Below, piece by piece: positions 16,570-19,430 of a DNA stretch of 19,430 nt. Positions within the stretch are counted from its first letter, which is position 1. Each line of letters begins with the position of its first letter. Below the pieces are notes generated by a model. That model made no database searches, was not told where the DNA came from, and saw only the letters and a program-made list of their open reading frames with translations. Origin of the DNA: Burkholderiaceae bacterium. GTDB lineage: Bacteria; Pseudomonadota; Gammaproteobacteria; Burkholderiales; Burkholderiaceae_C. The stretch lies in assembly GCA_023260355.1 (NCBI GenBank), contig JALQVJ010000310.1, positions 1 through 19,430 on the forward strand, written 5' to 3'. A program made the position numbers and the translations under genes.

Positions 16570-17556
16570 ATGACCCAAGCGCTATTGATTCAAAAGGTCG
16601 ACGAGCAGTACACCTGTGGTGTGACTGACATGCCGGCGCTGCCGCCCTTGGAGGCCTCACAGGTGCGAGTGCAAGTGAGCCACTCGACGATCAATTTCAA
16701 AGATGGCTTGGCCATCACAGGGCGCTCGCCCGTGGTGCGCAAATTCCCGATGGTGCCCGGCATCGATTTTGTGGGCACGGTTGTCGAGAGCCAGCACCCC
16801 AAGTGGAAGGCCGGCGACGCGGTGGTTTTGAATGGCTTTGGGGTCGGCGAGGGCCACTGGGGCGGATTGGCACCTGTGGCGCAGGTGTCAGGCGATTGGC
16901 TGTTGGCTTTGCCCGCGGGTATTTCGCCGCAACGCGCCATGGCAATTGGCACCGCCGGATACACCGCTGCCCTTTGCGTGCAAGCGCTCTTGGACCACGG
17001 TGTTCAATCAGGTGATGAGGTGTTGGTGACCGGTGCCAGCGGTGGCGTGGGCTCAGTGGCCATCGCCTTGCTCGCGCGCCATGGCGCTCGGGTGGTGGCC
17101 AGCACCGGCAAGCTCAGTGAGGAGGCTTACTTGAAGCACTTGGGCGCTGCCGAGGTGGTCGATCGAGCGGCCTTGAGCGCACCGGGCAAGCCCCTGCAAA
17201 AAGAGCGCTGGGCCGGGGTGGTCGATTCGGTGGGTAGCCACACGTTGGTGAATGCCTGTGCGAGCACGCGCTATGGCGGCATCGTGGCGGCTTGCGGCCT
17301 TGCACAGGGCATGGACTTGCCCGGCTCTGTTGCGCCATTCATCTTGCGTGGTGTGACGCTCGCAGGCATCGACAGTGTCATGGCGCCGCTTGCCAAGCGA
17401 GAGCGCGCGTGGGCCATGTTGGAGAAAGACTTGTCCCCGGAGTTGCTCGACAGCATGACTCGGGTGGTCGGCCTGAGTGGTGCGCTGGAGGTGGCCTCGC
17501 AAATTTTGGCAGGGCAAATCAAAGGCCGCGTGGTCGTCGACGTCAATCAAGCCTGA
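16570..17556 (+). CDS. acuI: AcuI/YhdH-type NADPH-dependent acryloyl-CoA reductase
   Basis: This is a medium-chain dehydrogenase/reductase without zinc ligands, 328 residues. The AcuI/YhdH subgroup is shown by STINFKDGLAITGR (39-52), FPMVPGIDFVGTVVES (59-74), NGFGVGEGHWGGLA (88-101), TAGYTAALC (128-136) and the NADPH-binding loop TGASGGVGS (154-162). The family reduces acryloyl-CoA to propionyl-CoA with NADPH, removing a toxic electrophile; YhdH members are also annotated as quinone oxidoreductases, so the substrate here is inferred. AGGAGAG sits 3 bases before ATG 16570. The gene stands alone, with no DMSP or 3-hydroxypropionate genes nearby. Its last 14 bases overlap the end of the convergent DUF2189 gene. 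Confidence 0.9.
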   Translation: MTQALLIQKVDEQYTCGVTDMPALPPLEASQVRVQVSHSTINFKDGLAITGRSPVVRKFPMVPGIDFVGTVVESQHPKWKAGDAVVLNGFGVGEGHWGGLAPVAQVSGDWLLALPAGISPQRAMAIGTAGYTAALCVQALLDHGVQSGDEVLVTGASGGVGSVAIALLARHGARVVASTGKLSEEAYLKHLGAAEVVDRAALSAPGKPLQKERWAGVVDSVGSHTLVNACASTRYGGIVAACGLAQGMDLPGSVAPFILRGVTLAGIDSVMAPLAKRERAWAMLEKDLSPELLDSMTRVVGLSGALEVASQILAGQIKGRVVVDVNQA

Positions 17557-18421
17557 GGTCGGCTTCGGGCTGCGGCACGATGGCGCGGTATGCGTGCCAA
17601 GTGGCGTAGCCCATCACAGGGCCCATCACGATCAGTGCAAAGAAATAGGGCAGCATGGACAGCACGATCGTCACGGTAATCGTGCCGCCCCAAACGAACA
17701 TCGCCAGCGGGTTGGCAAAGCATGCGCGCATGCTCGTCAACACCGCAGTGATCGCATCGACTTTTCGATCCATGATCATGGGAATCGCGACCACTGAAGC
17801 CATGAAAATCAATCCGGCGAACACGGCGCCCACCGCGACATAGGCCAGAACGAAATCAAGGTTTTCGGGGTTGAGCAACTGCGCAAGGATGTTGTTCTCC
17901 TCGGGTACGACGTCAAAGCTCACCGCAAAAACGATCAGGGCTGCGCGAGCCCAGAGCATTTCGAGCACCAGCAACACCGCTGCGAACAGGGATAGGGTTC
18001 CGGCAGTTGGCAGCCACGCGTCCAATGCTTGCGAGAGCAGAGGGCGCTTGCCCTCCTCGATCGATTTGCTGCTGCGGTAGAGCCCCAAGCACAAGAACGG
18101 CCCCATCAACAGAAAGCCCGCGCTGAGCACGAGTACGTACTCGGTGGCGGACTCAAATGCGCGCAGCAAGATGTGTCCCATGATGAAAAAGCAGATGCCG
18201 AAAAACAAGGCGATGCCAGGGCATTTGAAAAAGTCTCGCCAGCCTGCCAACCACCAGCCAAATGGGGCGGTCACAGGGACTGCATTGAGTTGGAGTCCCA
18301 GAGTGCGCCGCGTGGCCTGCGCGGCCGCCGTGTTGTCGTCGTCGCGGATGATGACGCCGTGGGCGTCTTTGCGCGGCTCTGTAGAGGTGTCAGCTGATGA
18401 GGGCGCAGAAGTGTGTGGCAT
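17543..18421 (-). CDS. DUF2189 family integral membrane protein
   Basis: This 292-residue inner-membrane protein of unknown function is recognised by the DUF2189 pattern: VTAPFGWWLAGWRDFFKCPG (50-69) entering the first helix, GPFLCLGLYRSSKSIEEGKRP in the first half, and MRACFANPLAMFVWG plus MGYATWHAYRAIVP (269-282) at the end. Hydrophobic helices lie near 68-86, 93-116, 140-168, 190-216 and 236-275. The N-terminal 45 residues are hydrophilic and Asp/Thr/Ala-rich. ATG 18421 is chosen as the first ATG before the conserved part; an in-frame GTG at 18496 would add 25 residues, and neither has a clear ribosome-binding site. The stop overlaps the end of the convergent acuI-like gene by 14 bases. 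It is divergent from the dioxygenase gene, about 100 bases apart. No function is assigned. Confidence 0.85.
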   Translation of the reverse strand: MPHTSAPSSADTSTEPRKDAHGVIIRDDDNTAAAQATRRTLGLQLNAVPVTAPFGWWLAGWRDFFKCPGIALFFGICFFIMGHILLRAFESATEYVLVLSAGFLLMGPFLCLGLYRSSKSIEEGKRPLLSQALDAWLPTAGTLSLFAAVLLVLEMLWARAALIVFAVSFDVVPEENNILAQLLNPENLDFVLAYVAVGAVFAGLIFMASVVAIPMIMDRKVDAITAVLTSMRACFANPLAMFVWGGTITVTIVLSMLPYFFALIVMGPVMGYATWHAYRAIVPQPEADLRLD

Positions 18422-18509
18422 GAGCAGGGCGTCAGGGTCAGCTGCGCGTTTCGAAAATACGGGCTTCAGTATCTTCACGCATCCCAGTCTGAACACTTGG
18501 GGTTTGCCC

Positions 18510-18515
18510 TAAACT
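18510..18515 (+). promoter_or_regulatory. Possible -10 box for a leaderless dioxygenase mRNA
   Basis: TAAACT resembles a -10 hexamer and lies 6 bases before ATG 18522, while no Shine-Dalgarno is present. If used, transcription would start at or next to the ATG. The -35 position is not recognisable, so this is weak. Confidence 0.25.
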
Positions 18516-18521
18516 TCCGAC

Positions 18522-19265
18522 ATGAACACTGTTTCACCCCCTTTCAGTGCCCCATCGGTGTGGGCCGAACAACTGCGCGCCAGCGGCTATGTGTTGCTGG
18601 CGCCTGATGACATGCCGGCGTGGTGCGGCGCGGCGCGCGAAGACTTGGAGGGACTGGTCCCAACCTGGGATGACCTCCCCTTAGATGGCTATCTGAAAGA
18701 TGGTGGACGCTATCGGCGGCGTCGGCACAGCAGCTACATCGTCCAAAGGCAAGAGGTCCAACGTGTGCCGCACCGTGCCCATTGGCAGCCCGAGTCCTAT
18801 AACGCGCTGCATGGTGGCATGGAGCGTTGGTTCGAGCCGTTGCAATCCGTTTGGGACGATTCAAAGGCATGGTTGGCATTGCTTCAGGCGACGGCGGGCG
18901 CCGCCAGTGCCTTGCATGGCGAGCAACCCTGGTTTATCGAAGCGCATCAGTTTCGCATTGACACCACGGACGGGATAGGTCGCCCCACGCCCGAGGGCGC
19001 GCACCGCGATGGGGTTGACTTGGTCGCGGTCCTGTTGGTTCGGCGCGAGGGCATCAAGGGCGGTGAGACGCGTGTCTTTGACGCGAACGGATCGATGGGG
19101 CAACGCTTCACCCTGAGTGAGCCCTGGAGTCTGATGCTGTTGGATGACCACCGCGTCATCCATGAGTCGACGCCGATTCAGCCGTTAGCGCAGGCGGGAT
19201 GGCGCGACACGCTGGTCCTCACCTGCCGCAGCGGTGGGTTTCAAGATCCGGTGCCCCTTCCTTGA
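18522..19265 (+). CDS. 2-oxoglutarate/Fe(II) dioxygenase, amino-acid hydroxylase-like
   Basis: This 247-residue protein resembles the 2OG-Fe dioxygenase family (PF10014), whose characterised members include a bacterial L-isoleucine 4-hydroxylase. The iron site is readable: HRD with H161 and D163 in PEGAHRDGVDLVAVLLV, the distal histidine H214 in LDDHRVIHESTPI, and R228 in GWRDTLVL as the likely 2-oxoglutarate carboxylate ligand. The preceding EAHQFRIDTTDGIGRPTPEG (140-159) and following GGETRVFD match the family's order. The expected reaction is hydroxylation of a small substrate, perhaps a free amino acid, with release of succinate and CO2; the substrate itself is not known. It is cytosolic with no signal peptide. 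The start ATG 18522 has no ribosome-binding site. No amino-acid metabolism gene is adjacent, although an importer lies 2.3 kb away. It is divergent from the DUF2189 gene, and the sequence becomes AT-rich right after it. Confidence 0.87.
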   Translation: MNTVSPPFSAPSVWAEQLRASGYVLLAPDDMPAWCGAAREDLEGLVPTWDDLPLDGYLKDGGRYRRRRHSSYIVQRQEVQRVPHRAHWQPESYNALHGGMERWFEPLQSVWDDSKAWLALLQATAGAASALHGEQPWFIEAHQFRIDTTDGIGRPTPEGAHRDGVDLVAVLLVRREGIKGGETRVFDANGSMGQRFTLSEPWSLMLLDDHRVIHESTPIQPLAQAGWRDTLVLTCRSGGFQDPVPLP

Positions 19266-19430
19266 GCGCGCTGTCATCGACATAGAAAAAACGGCAGAAA
19301 AATTAAATTATTGTCCGTTTTAAACTGAAAATTAAAAATATTTCTAAGACTGCCCTATTTAAACCCGTTTCAATTCTTTAATTTCTACAGCTACTCGATG
19401 AATAAGACCCCAAAAGCGTAAATATAGCTG
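19266..19430. other. AT-rich non-coding edge
   Basis: No gene is readable here on either strand. By hand count, 45 of the last 150 bases are G or C, against roughly 60% in the neighbouring genes. It contains GTTTCAA (19367-19373) followed six bases later by AATTTCTAC (19380-19388), which resembles the first part of Cas12a-type direct repeats. The downstream GTAGA needed for the repeat hairpin is absent. It could be a promoter region, an island boundary or a degenerate array end. Confidence 0.5.
19288..19321 (+). terminator. Weak terminator-like inverted repeat after the dioxygenase gene
   Basis: AAAACGG (19288-19294) and CCGTTTT (19315-19321) can pair as a 7-bp stem around a 20-base AT-rich loop, 22 bases after the stop codon. 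The loop is long and the T-tract forms part of the stem, so efficiency would be low. Confidence 0.35.

Noticed and set aside
16319..16573. Short plus-strand open frame before the acuI-like gene
   Set aside because: It has no ribosome-binding site or family features, and it overlaps the reductase start.
19315..19325. GTTTTAAAC considered as part of an integron attC site
   Set aside because: It does not match the core GTTRRRY/RYYYAAC pattern, and no paired second core is present.
19396..19419. Tiny open frame ATG AAT AAG ... TAA at the right edge
   Set aside because: It has seven codons with no ribosome-binding site and no supporting context.

Overview
The window reads as ordinary chromosome from a betaproteobacterium, most likely order Burkholderiales and close to Comamonadaceae. 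This is an inference from GC-rich, evenly used codons, from the order ppc / hemC-hemD-hemX-hemY, and from an AapJQMP-type amino-acid transporter; no rRNA or marker gene is present to fix the genus. Sixteen protein genes are supported, one cut by the left edge. I found no tRNA, rRNA, transposase or phage gene.

Left part (1-5000): on the minus strand lie a Tas-like aldo/keto reductase (3' end off the window), an FMN-dependent L-lactate dehydrogenase (lldD) with an intrinsic terminator behind it, and a hemerythrin-domain protein. Between the last two is a 70-base nest of inverted repeats. slyX runs the other way, divergent from the hemerythrin gene. argH follows ppc on the minus strand; the two are separated by a 65-base spacer holding a stem-loop.

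Middle (4600-11990): ppc is transcribed divergently from a heme cluster, hemC-hemD-hemX-hemY. HemC and HemD make uroporphyrinogen III; HemX and HemY are membrane proteins that commonly accompany them. A bidirectional terminator closes this block against the next operon.

Right-middle (12000-16205): a complete polar/general L-amino-acid ABC importer on the minus strand, in the order aapJ (binding protein), aapQ and aapM (permeases), aapP (ATPase). A strong terminator hairpin and a second hairpin lie between aapJ and aapQ. This is a plausible way to make more binding protein than membrane complex.

Right end (16570-19430): an AcuI/YhdH-type reductase gene meets a DUF2189 membrane protein gene tail to tail with a 14-base overlap. 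Divergent from the latter is a 2-oxoglutarate/Fe(II) dioxygenase related to free amino-acid hydroxylases. After it the sequence turns abruptly AT-rich (about 30% GC over the last 150 bases by hand count) and no gene can be read. This edge contains a short string resembling part of a Cas12a-type CRISPR repeat, but it lacks the essential hairpin partner. The window mostly holds housekeeping metabolism, and I see no convincing new system inside it. The places most worth a second look are the right edge, the dioxygenase and the structured intergenic regions.
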